Positions 18,501-26,781 of a stretch of DNA of 64,000 bases are shown here, piece by piece (position 1 is the first letter of the stretch; each line of letters opens with the position of its first letter). The DNA lies in assembly GCA_030765455.1 (NCBI GenBank), contig JAVCCM010000064.1:1-64000 (forward strand), written 5' to 3'. This DNA comes from Candidatus Electryonea clarkiae (GTDB taxonomy: Bacteria; Electryoneota; Electryoneia; Electryoneales; Electryoneaceae). Position numbers and translations under genes: made by a program. The notes below the pieces were generated by a model. That model had not been told where the DNA came from and made no database searches. It saw nothing but the letters and a program-made list of their open reading frames with translations.

Positions 18501-18811
18501 TCTATATCTCCGTCTCCGTCAACGTCAAGCGCGAAAGCACTCTGAGCTCCCGTAAAATTCTGCACGATAACATGAGTTTCAAATCCCTGTTCACCATCAT
18601 TTTCCCACCATTGGATTGTCTGGGCACCACTGCCGGTAGCAACCAGGTCCATGTCGCCGTCACCGTCCATGTCCGCGCCATATATCGACTGGGCGCCGCT
18701 GTAATTAGCAATTGCATGATGGGTAAATTCGATTTGTGCAAGGCAGAGCGATGCAAAAAAGGATAAAACAAGAATCAGTATAGGAAAAGCTGAGAGCTTA
18801 TAACTTGACAT
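15545..18811 (-). CDS. Seven-repeat FG-GAP propeller surface protein, four CarboxypepD-type domains, T9SS
   Basis: 1088 residues, with a strong ribosome binding site (gaggagg) before the ATG. Signal peptide ends at LCLAQ. Seven calcium-type loops (DMDGDGDMD through DVDSDGDLD) occupy about 25-370. Four carboxypeptidase-regulatory-like domains follow (about 372-700, each with a TTDENGDW- or VSDENGDYS-type turn), then the OB-like pair (TGIVTQGTN...YIQDDTNWGIQIW; IGGMIDQDPP...SLSRQGVRIIPN), an FN3-like module (WSHDHLDGWIEFIIYRD) and a sorting domain ending KVVLMR. Same architecture as 32062-35325 and 41746-45021. One blade signature has Cys for the second Trp (IIWCENDG). Confidence 0.85.
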   Translation of the reverse strand: MSSYKLSAFPILILVLSFFASLCLAQIEFTHHAIANYSGAQSIYGADMDGDGDMDLVATGSGAQTIQWWENDGEQGFETHVIVQNFTGAQSAFALDVDGDGDIDVIGAASGVDDIIWCENDGEMNFETHVVNGNFDGACCVNGVDLDLDGDIDLVGAAADADDIAWWENDGNQDFEMHTIDDNFNGPKILDTEDVDGDGDIDVLAAGWHGHYISWFENDGDQDFTEHTIVTDYSGAKGVYAADLDDDGDTDVITCAYTADDVDWWENDGDENFTQHNLTGDFDNVWNVYADDIDLDGDMDVLAAARSTRAIYYWENDGEGDFTQRTVAENWNGAIYMHTADVDSDGDLDVFGAAYEGARIAWFESNLDPVPDASLEGTVSDGETGDLVEDAIVRAGAVRDTTDANGNYFIDDVLSGERTVIVTHTDYSRHVEEIEIEAGENTLDMELFPLSTVSGTVTDIDTGDPVEDAEIRFGNDETTTDENGDWEVPPQEQGERLVVISADHYYIFSEQVEVEPGENVFEFELIPLATITGTITDSETEAAVEDAEIVFGDFVYTAVSDENGDYSIEDVEAGEYPVTITTDGYFEFTDDIEVEERENEIDFSIDILSGDLTGVVSDEITEELLFEATITVIDPETGDIYREVQTDEDGVYTAEALHDGVRYLVFAELEGYARSDTEEVLIRWNQDNEQDIELTPIFERGIAQLQTEQELETWVSTTGIVTQGTNTTDTEHTNIYIQDDTNWGIQIWSDDAWDPENNINRGDEINVTGYLIEVEEITRITSFELEVTGNNNPLPEPLEEYTGDMARLEQREGTWAQIGGMIDQDPPDEGSYSLIVDDGTGQCQIRIIETTSIDLTELIADDWARFTGVISLSRQGVRIIPNIQEDVEQIHIYPPTDLYADVEWVDDTYESFAVTLFWSHDHLDGWIEFIIYRDEEEITRTQQNTWIDTITIDYEREELVWIYEVSASYDEGETETAGPIEVVVPPNPGFIIERPFSGIPTKWALEAVYPNPFNPELSIIIGLPFKSELDVRIYSILGKQVAELANGNYSPGYKHFAFDASELSSGIYFIHTSVPGKMNEVRKVVLMR

Positions 18812-18906
18812 GATTTTCTCCTCCTCAGATTTAGGATAAGAATAGCCACAAATTCATAATATATTTCCTAAGACGACCTTTATAAGTTCAGAGATTCAAA
18901 TATCAC

Positions 18907-19602
18907 TTATAATCTTCTTTCTATTAACTTTATCTGATCTTCTTTAAATATTCCTGGTACTACAGATTTCCAATTAAATCTCTTGAAAAGCCAGACAATG
19001 TGCTCTAAAGCAATCTCATTGGAACGACTAATTAATTCAGTAGTCGAAGGTGAAATTGAGTAAGGAATTTCCTTGAGTATAGTCTGGTAGGTTCTACTTA
19101 AATATCTACTTCGGTCGTAAAAAAATAGCTTTCGATTTTTTGTATTACTTAGCGTAATGTGAATCTGGCATGAATCCCCAAGGACACTTTTACTTGCAAG
19201 CCTTGATGCAAATTCACATATTTCCGTTATTAAATAGACTGTATCGATTATTGAGAGGTACTCATTAGGTGGTATATCACTATTGCTTTTCAATAAGGAA
19301 TTCTCTTCCCCCCAATCTTCACTTATTGCTTTATAGTGGGTGAATTGTCCGCTTTGATAAAACCTCCAACCCTCGATATGATGTTCCCAGTCTGTAAATT
19401 GTTCCACATAATCTAATCCACAGATAGGGTCGGAATTTGTATCGTAGTGCGGGTAGTCCCATCCTCGTAATAGAACATTATTATCCCTAACGATTGTCCT
19501 ACAATCGTTTATGTCCGAAATCCTTTCTTCTATAAACTTTGACGGTCTGATGATTACTTTCCAGTATCCTCTTGACTTAATTTTATTTAGGACCTCATGC
19601 AT
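18907..19602 (-). CDS. Unrecognised cytoplasmic protein, partner of the AlbA_2-domain gene
   Basis: 231 residues, no signal peptide, no membrane segment and no family I recognise. It is rich in aromatic and charged residues (GYWKVIIRPSKFIEERI, WEHHIEGWRFYQSGQFTHYK, HIVWLFKRFNWKSV). Its ATG shares one base with the stop of the upstream gene (TGATG at 19600-19604), so the pair is translationally coupled and likely works together. The base composition looks more AT-rich than the surface-protein genes around it. With its partner it forms the only clearly cytoplasmic two-gene unit inside the surface-protein array, which suggests separate acquisition. Confidence 0.6.
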   Translation of the reverse strand: MHEVLNKIKSRGYWKVIIRPSKFIEERISDINDCRTIVRDNNVLLRGWDYPHYDTNSDPICGLDYVEQFTDWEHHIEGWRFYQSGQFTHYKAISEDWGEENSLLKSNSDIPPNEYLSIIDTVYLITEICEFASRLASKSVLGDSCQIHITLSNTKNRKLFFYDRSRYLSRTYQTILKEIPYSISPSTTELISRSNEIALEHIVWLFKRFNWKSVVPGIFKEDQIKLIERRL

Positions 19603-20198
19603 CAGAAATCTCCTAATTGTTCATCAAATCTCTCAGCATCAGATTGTTCTTTTGAAAGCGGTATTCCTGCGTGTGAAGCTGTACGAACAAAGGAGCGAAG
19701 TCGTTTCTCAATTGCTAATTCAAGTATTTCTCTCAATTCTGTCTGCGATGGAATTTCTGCTGATTCCGGTAAGCGGTGAGTACGGGTATATATGGCACCC
19801 CGCCGAAGGTTAGATTCACCGTCCCTCTTACATAGTACTGGGATTTCGATGAATTCAAATATTGTGAGCACTATGAATGTTTTTTCATCATATATTATCC
19901 TATCCATTGAAAATTTTACAAATGGATCAGCAAACTCACTAACATGACTTGAAATATCATCATATTTCCATTGATCTAAATCCGTTTCTGTCATCCCTGT
20001 GAAACTGAAGCTATCATCATCATTTTGTTCAACTCCGATCACAATATTACCACCATCACGGATATTTGAAATGGCAAGCATTGTTTTCACAATTTTCGCC
20101 TTGAATACCGAATCTTTCCATGGTGTAGATCGCTTAAACTCTAGTGCACGCGTTTCTTTTCCAATATGAACTAATTCCAGAAATTCGCCATCAGTCAT
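19602..20198 (-). CDS. AlbA_2 / Schlafen-like DNA-binding domain protein
   Basis: 198 residues, cytoplasmic. The N-terminal part carries the AlbA_2 (divergent AAA_4) pattern: RALEFKRSTPWKD (E-F-K motif, about 17-29), NIRDGGNIVIGVEQND (about 45-60) and RRGAIYTRTHRLPESA (about 131-146). In this family the domain is joined to transcription regulators, helicases or nucleases, or stands alone in small operons, some linked to phage defence. Here it is alone, followed by a charged C-terminal helix region. A ribosome binding site (ggggag) precedes the ATG. It overlaps the next gene by one base. A defence or stress role is only a guess from family context. Confidence 0.75.
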   Translation of the reverse strand: MTDGEFLELVHIGKETRALEFKRSTPWKDSVFKAKIVKTMLAISNIRDGGNIVIGVEQNDDDSFSFTGMTETDLDQWKYDDISSHVSEFADPFVKFSMDRIIYDEKTFIVLTIFEFIEIPVLCKRDGESNLRRGAIYTRTHRLPESAEIPSQTELREILELAIEKRLRSFVRTASHAGIPLSKEQSDAERFDEQLGDF

Positions 20199-20287
20199 CC
20201 TATTTACTCCCCTTCTATTCAGGTTTGAATTGTCCTATTTTAGTAAGGTTTTTTTAAGACAATCGATTTCCATAAATAAACAAATTA

Positions 20288-23200
20288 TTATTTCAAATAC
20301 ATCACTTTCCTTATTCCATTAAAACCTGATTCGTTACTTACGTGCAGAAAATAGAGCCCTGTCGAGTAGCCTTTTGCGTTCCAGTTAAAACGGTGCCAGG
20401 CGGGATTCATTTCGCCATGGTGAAGAATTGCCACGTTTCTCCCAAGGATGTCGAAAATTTCTAGGGTTACGTCAGCCACTTGCGGGACACCAAGCACAAT
20501 ATGCAATTCAGGATTGAACGGATTGGGATAAACAGCTTCAAGCGACCATTCGGTCGGGACTTCACTGTAGGGACGCTCATTGACTGGAGTAATATCCCAT
20601 ACCACCTCAACTTCATTGGAATGTTCTGTCTCACCCACATCATATTCTGCAGTGACTGAGTAAGTCCAGATATAGGTTTCATACTCACCGGGATTCGGAT
20701 TGGCATGCGTTTCCGACCAGGTCAATTCCTCGGTGTATCTGATAAACACATCGTCACGGTATATTTTAAAACGAATCCAGTCATCCAGATGGTCATGCGC
20801 CCATCCTAATGTTACTTCAAGCCGAAGCGGATCGCCCTGGATCACTTCTTGTTCTGTTGTCAGATCTGCCGGGGGATAGATAGGCGAACGCTCAACATCT
20901 TCCTGCATATTCGGAATAATTCTCAATCCCTGGCGGGAAAGACTGATTATGCCGGTAAAAGTACCAAAATCGTCTGCGGAGTATTCTGACAGGTCGATGC
21001 CGGTTGATTCGACAATTCTTACCTCACATTGTCCGCTCCCGTCATTGATGATCAAGGAATAATTCCCATCTTCAGGAGGATTGCGGTTGATCTGTCCGCT
21101 TATCTGCGCCCAAGTCCCTTCACGCTGGTTAAGTCGAGACATATCTCCTGTTGATTCAACACGCGGATCGGGCAAAGCGTTATCATTACTGATCACTTCA
21201 ATCTCAAAATTAATAATCCGTGTGATATCATCCACTTCAGTGAGATACCCGGTAACTGTTACGTCATCCCCACGGTTGAAATTGTTTTCAGGATCAGTTG
21301 GATTTTCGTCAAAGATTTTGATACCCCAGCCGGAATCATCCTGGATATAGATATTAGTGTGTTCTGTGTCGGTAGTGTTCGTACCTTGAGTTACTATACC
21401 GCTTGTAACGACCCAAGGTCCTACTGTTTCTTGTTGCATTGCCCTAATACTGCAATTGTCGAAAGGAGTCAGTTCAAAATCCTGTTCGTTGTCCTGGTCC
21501 CAATGGATCAAAACTTCTTCGGTATCCGCGGGAGCATAATCTTCATGTTCCGCGGTAACAAGATACCTGATTCCGTCATGAAGCATTTCGATGATGTACT
21601 CGCCATCTTCATTGGTCTGGACTTCACGATATATTTCATTTGTTTCAGGATCGATCACGAAAACCGTTGCGCCGAATAATAGATCATTCGTCCGATCTTC
21701 GCTGATTACCCCGGTCAGGTCGCCGGAAAGAATATCAATTGCATAGTCAAGAACATTTTCCGGTTCTTCTACCTCGATATCATCCTCTTCGTAGTCGAAA
21801 TAACCATCCGCTTCTATAAGGACATCATAGATGCCGGATTCGAAATCATCAATAGAATAGAAACCTTCCTCATCAGTAACAGCAAAATACAATTCACCGC
21901 CAAAAGTGATCATGGCGTCTTCGATGGCGTCGCCTGTTTCGGAATCGGTAATCGTACCCGAAACCGACACCCGCGGTTCAATCTGGAAATCGTATAGGTT
22001 CTCACCATCTTCAATCTCGATGCCTGCTTCGGTGTACGTTTCGTAGCCGTCGGCTTCAATTGTGACAGTATGCAGATCGGGATGCAGACCTTCTATACGG
22101 TAATATCCCTCCTCATCTGTAGTCTCGGTCAAATTCCTAAAAGTGACTTCTGCTCCCTCAACCGGTTCTTCAGTCCCGGCATCAGTAACTATACCTTCAA
22201 CATTTGAGTCACCGGGCGGATCGGTGTCGTTTTCATACCAGGCTATTTCGTCCTCGACATAAGCAGCGCAAAGCACGTCTATATCGGCGTCATTGTCCAT
22301 ATCGACACAATAAACGAAACGGGCGTTGTTGAAATTATCATCTATAGTATATTCCGTCCATTCATCCTGGTTCTCTATGTCATTCTCCCACCATTCGACA
22401 CGGGAAAGCGCACGTGAGGCTCCCACCACATCGATATCGCCGTCAAAATCAATATCCGCGGCATGGACTCCCTGCACACCATTGAATGCAGCGATAGAGT
22501 GTTCTTCGAATTCACCTTCACCGTCATTCTCCCACCATGCGACCTCATCTCCCTCGTACGCCGCGCCCAGCACGTCATTATCACCATCCCCGTCGAAGTC
22601 CACGACAAATACTGTATGAGCATAGGCGAATTCTGTAGTCAGGGCATGTTCGGTAAAATTCTCATTGCCGTCGTTTTCCCACCAGATGATATAGCCGTCA
22701 TCTCGTGTCCCTCCTGCTCCGAACAGGTCCATGTCGCCATCACCTTCAAAGTCAGTCATAAAGACACTCACAGCCCAATCCATCTCGTCGGCTAACAAGT
22801 GTTCGGTAAAATGTTCATCCCCATCATTCTCCCACCAGGTAAACGATGATGCGTTAAAAGCTGATCCGAATACATCAACGTCTCCGTCACTATCTATATC
22901 TCCACCGATGACTGCGTATGCTCCGTCAAGATCGCCCTCGATAGTATGTCCGGTGAAATCCTCCTCACCGTCATTTTCCCACCAGGTGATATCGTCCGCA
23001 TCCAACGCCGCTCCCAGCACGTCCATATCTCCGTCGCTGTCAACGTCTATTGCATAGACAAAACGTGTATTATCGAAATTTCCTTCTATAGTATGTTCGG
23101 TAAAATCCTCGTCACCGTCATTTTCCCACCAGGTGATATCGTCCGCGAGATAACTCGCCCCGAGGACGTCCATATCGCCGTCTGAGTCGATATCCGCCGC

Positions 23201-23332
23201 ATAACAACACCAGGCGCCGTCGAAGTTTCCATCGACAGTATGTTCAGTCCATTCGATTTGAGCGAGAAGTGCAACTGGAGTGAGAACCAGGATGGTTAAA
23301 ATGGGAAATACTGTTCTTTTTACTACTTTCAT
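20288..23332 (-). CDS. Seven-repeat FG-GAP propeller surface protein, three CarboxypepD-type domains, T9SS
   Basis: 1014 residues; ribosome binding site agagga. Leader MKVVKRTVFPILTILVLTPV ends at LLAQ. Seven DxDxDGDxD loops with WWENDG strands at a 49-residue period (about 25-380). Three carboxypeptidase-regulatory-like domains (about 385-625), OB-like pair (about 630-815), FN3-like module (WAHDHLDDWIRFKIYRD) and a sorting domain. That sorting domain is divergent: it reads NAKGYSTGLYFLHVSNESGF and ends KVMYLK, unlike the VPGKMNEVRKVVL type of its neighbours. The rest is closest to the adjacent gene 23564-26608, with which it shares a 45-base identical run, so a recent duplication or gene conversion with a different tail is likely. 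Confidence 0.85.
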   Translation of the reverse strand: MKVVKRTVFPILTILVLTPVALLAQIEWTEHTVDGNFDGAWCCYAADIDSDGDMDVLGASYLADDITWWENDGDEDFTEHTIEGNFDNTRFVYAIDVDSDGDMDVLGAALDADDITWWENDGEEDFTGHTIEGDLDGAYAVIGGDIDSDGDVDVFGSAFNASSFTWWENDGDEHFTEHLLADEMDWAVSVFMTDFEGDGDMDLFGAGGTRDDGYIIWWENDGNENFTEHALTTEFAYAHTVFVVDFDGDGDNDVLGAAYEGDEVAWWENDGEGEFEEHSIAAFNGVQGVHAADIDFDGDIDVVGASRALSRVEWWENDIENQDEWTEYTIDDNFNNARFVYCVDMDNDADIDVLCAAYVEDEIAWYENDTDPPGDSNVEGIVTDAGTEEPVEGAEVTFRNLTETTDEEGYYRIEGLHPDLHTVTIEADGYETYTEAGIEIEDGENLYDFQIEPRVSVSGTITDSETGDAIEDAMITFGGELYFAVTDEEGFYSIDDFESGIYDVLIEADGYFDYEEDDIEVEEPENVLDYAIDILSGDLTGVISEDRTNDLLFGATVFVIDPETNEIYREVQTNEDGEYIIEMLHDGIRYLVTAEHEDYAPADTEEVLIHWDQDNEQDFELTPFDNCSIRAMQQETVGPWVVTSGIVTQGTNTTDTEHTNIYIQDDSGWGIKIFDENPTDPENNFNRGDDVTVTGYLTEVDDITRIINFEIEVISNDNALPDPRVESTGDMSRLNQREGTWAQISGQINRNPPEDGNYSLIINDGSGQCEVRIVESTGIDLSEYSADDFGTFTGIISLSRQGLRIIPNMQEDVERSPIYPPADLTTEQEVIQGDPLRLEVTLGWAHDHLDDWIRFKIYRDDVFIRYTEELTWSETHANPNPGEYETYIWTYSVTAEYDVGETEHSNEVEVVWDITPVNERPYSEVPTEWSLEAVYPNPFNPELHIVLGVPQVADVTLEIFDILGRNVAILHHGEMNPAWHRFNWNAKGYSTGLYFLHVSNESGFNGIRKVMYLK

Positions 23333-23401
23333 TTCTCTTTCCTCTTACGAGTAGTAACAGACAATCTTTGTACTACGATATAGCGCAACTTTATAGTCAT
23401 T

Positions 23402-23489
23402 CGTTATTGCGAGCAAAGCGAAGCAATCCTCATTATTGAAGGTAAATCTCTTATTATCAGGAGATTGCTTCGCTTCGCTCGCAATGACG
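23402..23489. repeat. Dispersed palindromic element (attgcgagc...agcaatc arms)
   Basis: Two 27-base arms (23402-23428 and 23463-23489) are inverted copies with two mismatches, separated by 34 bases. The arm core attgcgagcraagcgaagca is a widespread bacterial intergenic palindrome whose spurious translation gives SEAKQS or FALLAIT. It lies between two propeller genes and could fold into a long hairpin that separates their transcripts. Confidence 0.8.
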
Positions 23490-23563
23490 TGGTTATTTAT
23501 ACCTGGAAACAATCCATTCAGTCTCACTGATTATCAAGACTTATGTTATATTCATGATTCTTA

Positions 23564-26500
23564 TTACCTAATCAATACTACCTTCCGTATTTCGTTAATT
23601 CTTTCCGGTACTTGTACTTTTAGAAAATAGATTCCGCTTGCATGGTCTGCTGCTTTAAAGTTGAAAATTTTATATCCTGCTGGATAACGTCCATTGGCAA
23701 GTAGTGCAATCTGTTTACCAAGGATGTTATATATTCGAATATCCAGCCCGGACGGTGCAGGCAGGGCAACTATTATCGATAACTCCGGATTGAAGGGATT
23801 GGGATAAACTGCTTCCAGCGACCATTCTGTCGGGATGCCCGAATATGGCTGTGGAGTAACCATTAGTTCGACAAAAACTTCAGCAGGATTGGATGGTTCA
23901 GTTTCACATTCATCGTATAACGCAGTTACCTCATATTCCCAGGTAATCGATTGTTGCTCAGGTATTGGGATTACCAAAACTTCCATCCAGGTATTTTGTT
24001 GAGTATTGCCAATATGTTCTCCATCACGATAGATATTGATACGAATCCAATCATCCAAATGATCATGGTCCCAGCTCAATGTCACTTCGACCTCTAAAGT
24101 ATCCCCCCGAATTACATCCATATAATTTGCTACCAGGTTTGAAGGTGGGTGTATATTTAGTTGTGATACATCTTCCTGCATGTTGGGAATAATTCGTAGT
24201 CCCTGGCGGGAAAGACAGATTACACCTGTAAAAGTACCCCAATCGTCTGCGGAGTATTCTGACAGGTCGATGCCGGTTGATTCGATAATTCTTACCTCAC
24301 ACTGTCCGCTGCCGTCATCAACGATCAAAGAATAGTCACCTTCACCGGGTGGATCGCGGTTGATCTGTCCTGATATTTGCGCCCAGGTTCCTTCGCGCTG
24401 GAAGAGCGTTGCCATCTCGCCAGTTGATTCGTTAAGTGGATCAGGTAATGGATTTTCATTATTGATGACTTCTATTTCAAAATTGATAATAATTGTCATA
24501 TCATCCACCTCTTCGAGATATCCGGTAACTGAAACTTCATCGCCCCGGTTGATATTATTCTCGGGATCAGTGGGATCTTCGTCATAGATCTGGATTCCCC
24601 AACCAGAGTCATCCTGGATATAGATAATCGTGTGTTCAGTATCTGTTACATTTGTTCCCTGTGTGACTATGCCGCTTGTTGCAGCCCAACGACGTCCATT
24701 AGGTACGGTCTGAAGTCCTTGAATGTCTGAAGTCCAAAATGGCTCCAATTCAAAATCTAACTCATTATCCTGGTTCCAGCGGATCAGCACTTCTTGGGTA
24801 TCCTGAGGAGCATAGTCTTCCAGTTCTGCTGTTACAAGGTATCTGACATCGTCATGAAGCGCCTCGGCGGTGTACTCGCCATCTTCATTGGTTTGCACCT
24901 GGCGGTAGGTTTCCTGTGTCTCGGGATCAATGACTGTGACTGTTACCCCGAAAAGTAACTCCTGTGTATCACCGTCGCTCACAACGCCAGTCAGATCGCC
25001 GGAAAGTATATCAATGGCGAAGTCCAGAACATTTTCGGGCTCTTCCACTTCAACATCATCATCTTCGAAGTTGAAATAACCATCCGCTTCTATAAGGACA
25101 TCATAGGTGCCGGATTCGACATCTTCTATGGAATAAAATCCTTCCTCATCAGTGACTGCTGTAAAGAGATCCTCGCCAAAAGTTATATTGGCATCTTCGA
25201 TAGCGGCGTCGGTTTCGGAATCGGTAATCGTACCGGAGATTAACACAAGGGGAACAAGCTGGAAATCGTAGTCGTTCTCACCGTCATTAATCTCAATACC
25301 TGTTTCTGTATAAATCTCGTAGCCATCAGCTTCAATCGTGACAGTATGAAGATCGGGATGTAGCCCTTCGATACGGTAATATCCATCCTCATCAGTAACC
25401 TCAGTCAAATTCGCAAAGGTGACCTCCGCATCTTCGATCACATCTTCGGTCTCTGCGTCGGTAACTACACCCTCAACATTACAGTCACCGGGCGGATCAA
25501 GGTCGCTTTCCCACCAGGCGATATCGTCAGCCGCATAAGCGGCGCATAGAACATCAACATCACCATCATTATCCATATCCGTTGCGTAAACAGAACGAGC
25601 GTTGTTGAAATTATTGTTTATGGTATATTCTATCCATTCCTCCTGGTTTTCACCGTCATTCTCCCACCATTTAATATCAGATAACGACCTTGAAGCGGCT
25701 AATACGTCAATATCGCCGTCAAAATCTATGTCTATCGCAAAAACATCCTGCACACCGTCTAAAACGGCAATTGTATCAGCGGTAAAAACCTCTTCTCCGT
25801 CATTTTCCCACCACATGACCGCGTCGTCTTCATAAGCTGCTCCAAGTACATCCATATCATCGTCACCGTCAACATCCTTTGCGTAAACAGCATGTGCATA
25901 ACTAAAATCCGACACCAGGGTGTGTTCGGTAAAGTTCTCGTCTCCGTCATTCTCCCACCAGGTTATATATCCATCGATCCTGGTACCCCCGGCTCCGAGG
26001 ATATCCATATCACCATCACTGTCAACATCAGCCGCGAAGCAGTCAACAGCCCAATCCATACTATCAGCTAATACATGTTCGGTAAAGTCCTCGTCTCCGT
26101 CGTTTTCCCACCATTTGAAAGCAAAGTCATACATCGCCGATCCGATTACATCTATATCATCATCTCCATCGACATCTGCGGCATAGACTGAGAATGCGCC
26201 GTCGAAATCACCATCAATCGTGTGCCCGGTGAAATCCTCATCACCGTCATTTTCCCACCAGGTGATATCATCGGCATCCATTGCCGCACCCAGAACGTCA
26301 GTATCGCCGTCGCTATCGAGATCAATGGCAAAAACACAACGGGCGTTATCAAAGTTCCCCTCGATTGTGTGTTCTGTGAATGCCTCATCGCCATCGTTTT
26401 CCCACCAGGTGATATCGTCACCCACGTAACTGGAGCCAAGCACATCCATATCGCCGTCACTGTCCACGTCTATCGCATAAACTGTATAGGCGCCGTCGAA

Positions 26501-26608
26501 ATTTGCAGCTATGGTATGTTGAGTCCAATCGATTTGTGCGAAAAGCACAGAGGGAAGGAAAAGCATGGACAGGTAAAGGAAGAATGCGATTCTTTTGGCT
26601 ACTTTCAT
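23564..26608 (-). CDS. Seven-repeat FG-GAP propeller surface protein, three CarboxypepD-type domains, T9SS
   Basis: 1014 residues from the ATG at 26608 (agagga upstream; an in-frame extension to 26626 lacks a signal). Leader MKVAKRIAFFLYLSMLFLPS, cleaved near FAQ. Seven DxDxDGDxD loops and WWENDG strands, three carboxypeptidase-regulatory-like domains, the OB-like pair (IYIQDDSGWGIQIYDEDP; LSRQGLRIIPNMQEDV), an FN3-like module (WDHDHLDDWIRINIYRD) and a sorting domain ending KVVLIR. It is the nearest paralog of 20288-23332: the leaders, the fourth blade (GTRIDGYITWWENDG versus GTRDDGYIIWWENDG) and the sixth blade with its ENQEEW / ENQDEW deviation correspond. Likely a tandem duplicate. Confidence 0.85.
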   Translation of the reverse strand: MKVAKRIAFFLYLSMLFLPSVLFAQIDWTQHTIAANFDGAYTVYAIDVDSDGDMDVLGSSYVGDDITWWENDGDEAFTEHTIEGNFDNARCVFAIDLDSDGDTDVLGAAMDADDITWWENDGDEDFTGHTIDGDFDGAFSVYAADVDGDDDIDVIGSAMYDFAFKWWENDGDEDFTEHVLADSMDWAVDCFAADVDSDGDMDILGAGGTRIDGYITWWENDGDENFTEHTLVSDFSYAHAVYAKDVDGDDDMDVLGAAYEDDAVMWWENDGEEVFTADTIAVLDGVQDVFAIDIDFDGDIDVLAASRSLSDIKWWENDGENQEEWIEYTINNNFNNARSVYATDMDNDGDVDVLCAAYAADDIAWWESDLDPPGDCNVEGVVTDAETEDVIEDAEVTFANLTEVTDEDGYYRIEGLHPDLHTVTIEADGYEIYTETGIEINDGENDYDFQLVPLVLISGTITDSETDAAIEDANITFGEDLFTAVTDEEGFYSIEDVESGTYDVLIEADGYFNFEDDDVEVEEPENVLDFAIDILSGDLTGVVSDGDTQELLFGVTVTVIDPETQETYRQVQTNEDGEYTAEALHDDVRYLVTAELEDYAPQDTQEVLIRWNQDNELDFELEPFWTSDIQGLQTVPNGRRWAATSGIVTQGTNVTDTEHTIIYIQDDSGWGIQIYDEDPTDPENNINRGDEVSVTGYLEEVDDMTIIINFEIEVINNENPLPDPLNESTGEMATLFQREGTWAQISGQINRDPPGEGDYSLIVDDGSGQCEVRIIESTGIDLSEYSADDWGTFTGVICLSRQGLRIIPNMQEDVSQLNIHPPSNLVANYMDVIRGDTLEVEVTLSWDHDHLDDWIRINIYRDGEHIGNTQQNTWMEVLVIPIPEQQSITWEYEVTALYDECETEPSNPAEVFVELMVTPQPYSGIPTEWSLEAVYPNPFNPELSIIVALPAPSGLDIRIYNILGKQIALLANGRYPAGYKIFNFKAADHASGIYFLKVQVPERINEIRKVVLIR

Positions 26609-26723
26609 TGTTCTTTCCTCTTGCAATAATAGTAGTTAACAAGATATCAGGATGGTTGCACGTTGTTCAAATATAATATACTAAAGTATTATTAAAATTA
26701 CGAGAGTAATTGAGGTTATTTTA

Positions 26724-26762
26724 GTGAAAACAACCGGCATGAAACATGCCGGCTGTTTTCAC
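26724..26762. terminator. Long hairpin downstream of 26782-29793
   Basis: The 18-base arms gtgaaaacaaccggcatg and catgccggctgttttcac pair with one G-T step around a 3-base loop. It lies 20 bases past the stop of the 26782 gene on the minus strand. The U-rich arm ends make it a plausible terminator, effective in either direction. Confidence 0.7.
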
Positions 26763-26781
26763 AATAAAATAAAAACCTTCT

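Noticed and set aside
22326..23185. Several plus-strand frames of 80-195 residues opposite the propeller genes (also near 18179, 26220, 34501, 44146)
   Set aside because: They mirror the 147-base repeat on the opposite strand, giving Ser/Pro-rich or IFPPGDI-type repeats. These are shadows of the real coding strand with no ribosome sites or leaders.
23345..23527. 60-residue minus-strand reading frame containing VIASEAKQSP
   Set aside because: It is the well-known spurious translation of the attgcgagc palindrome, not a gene.
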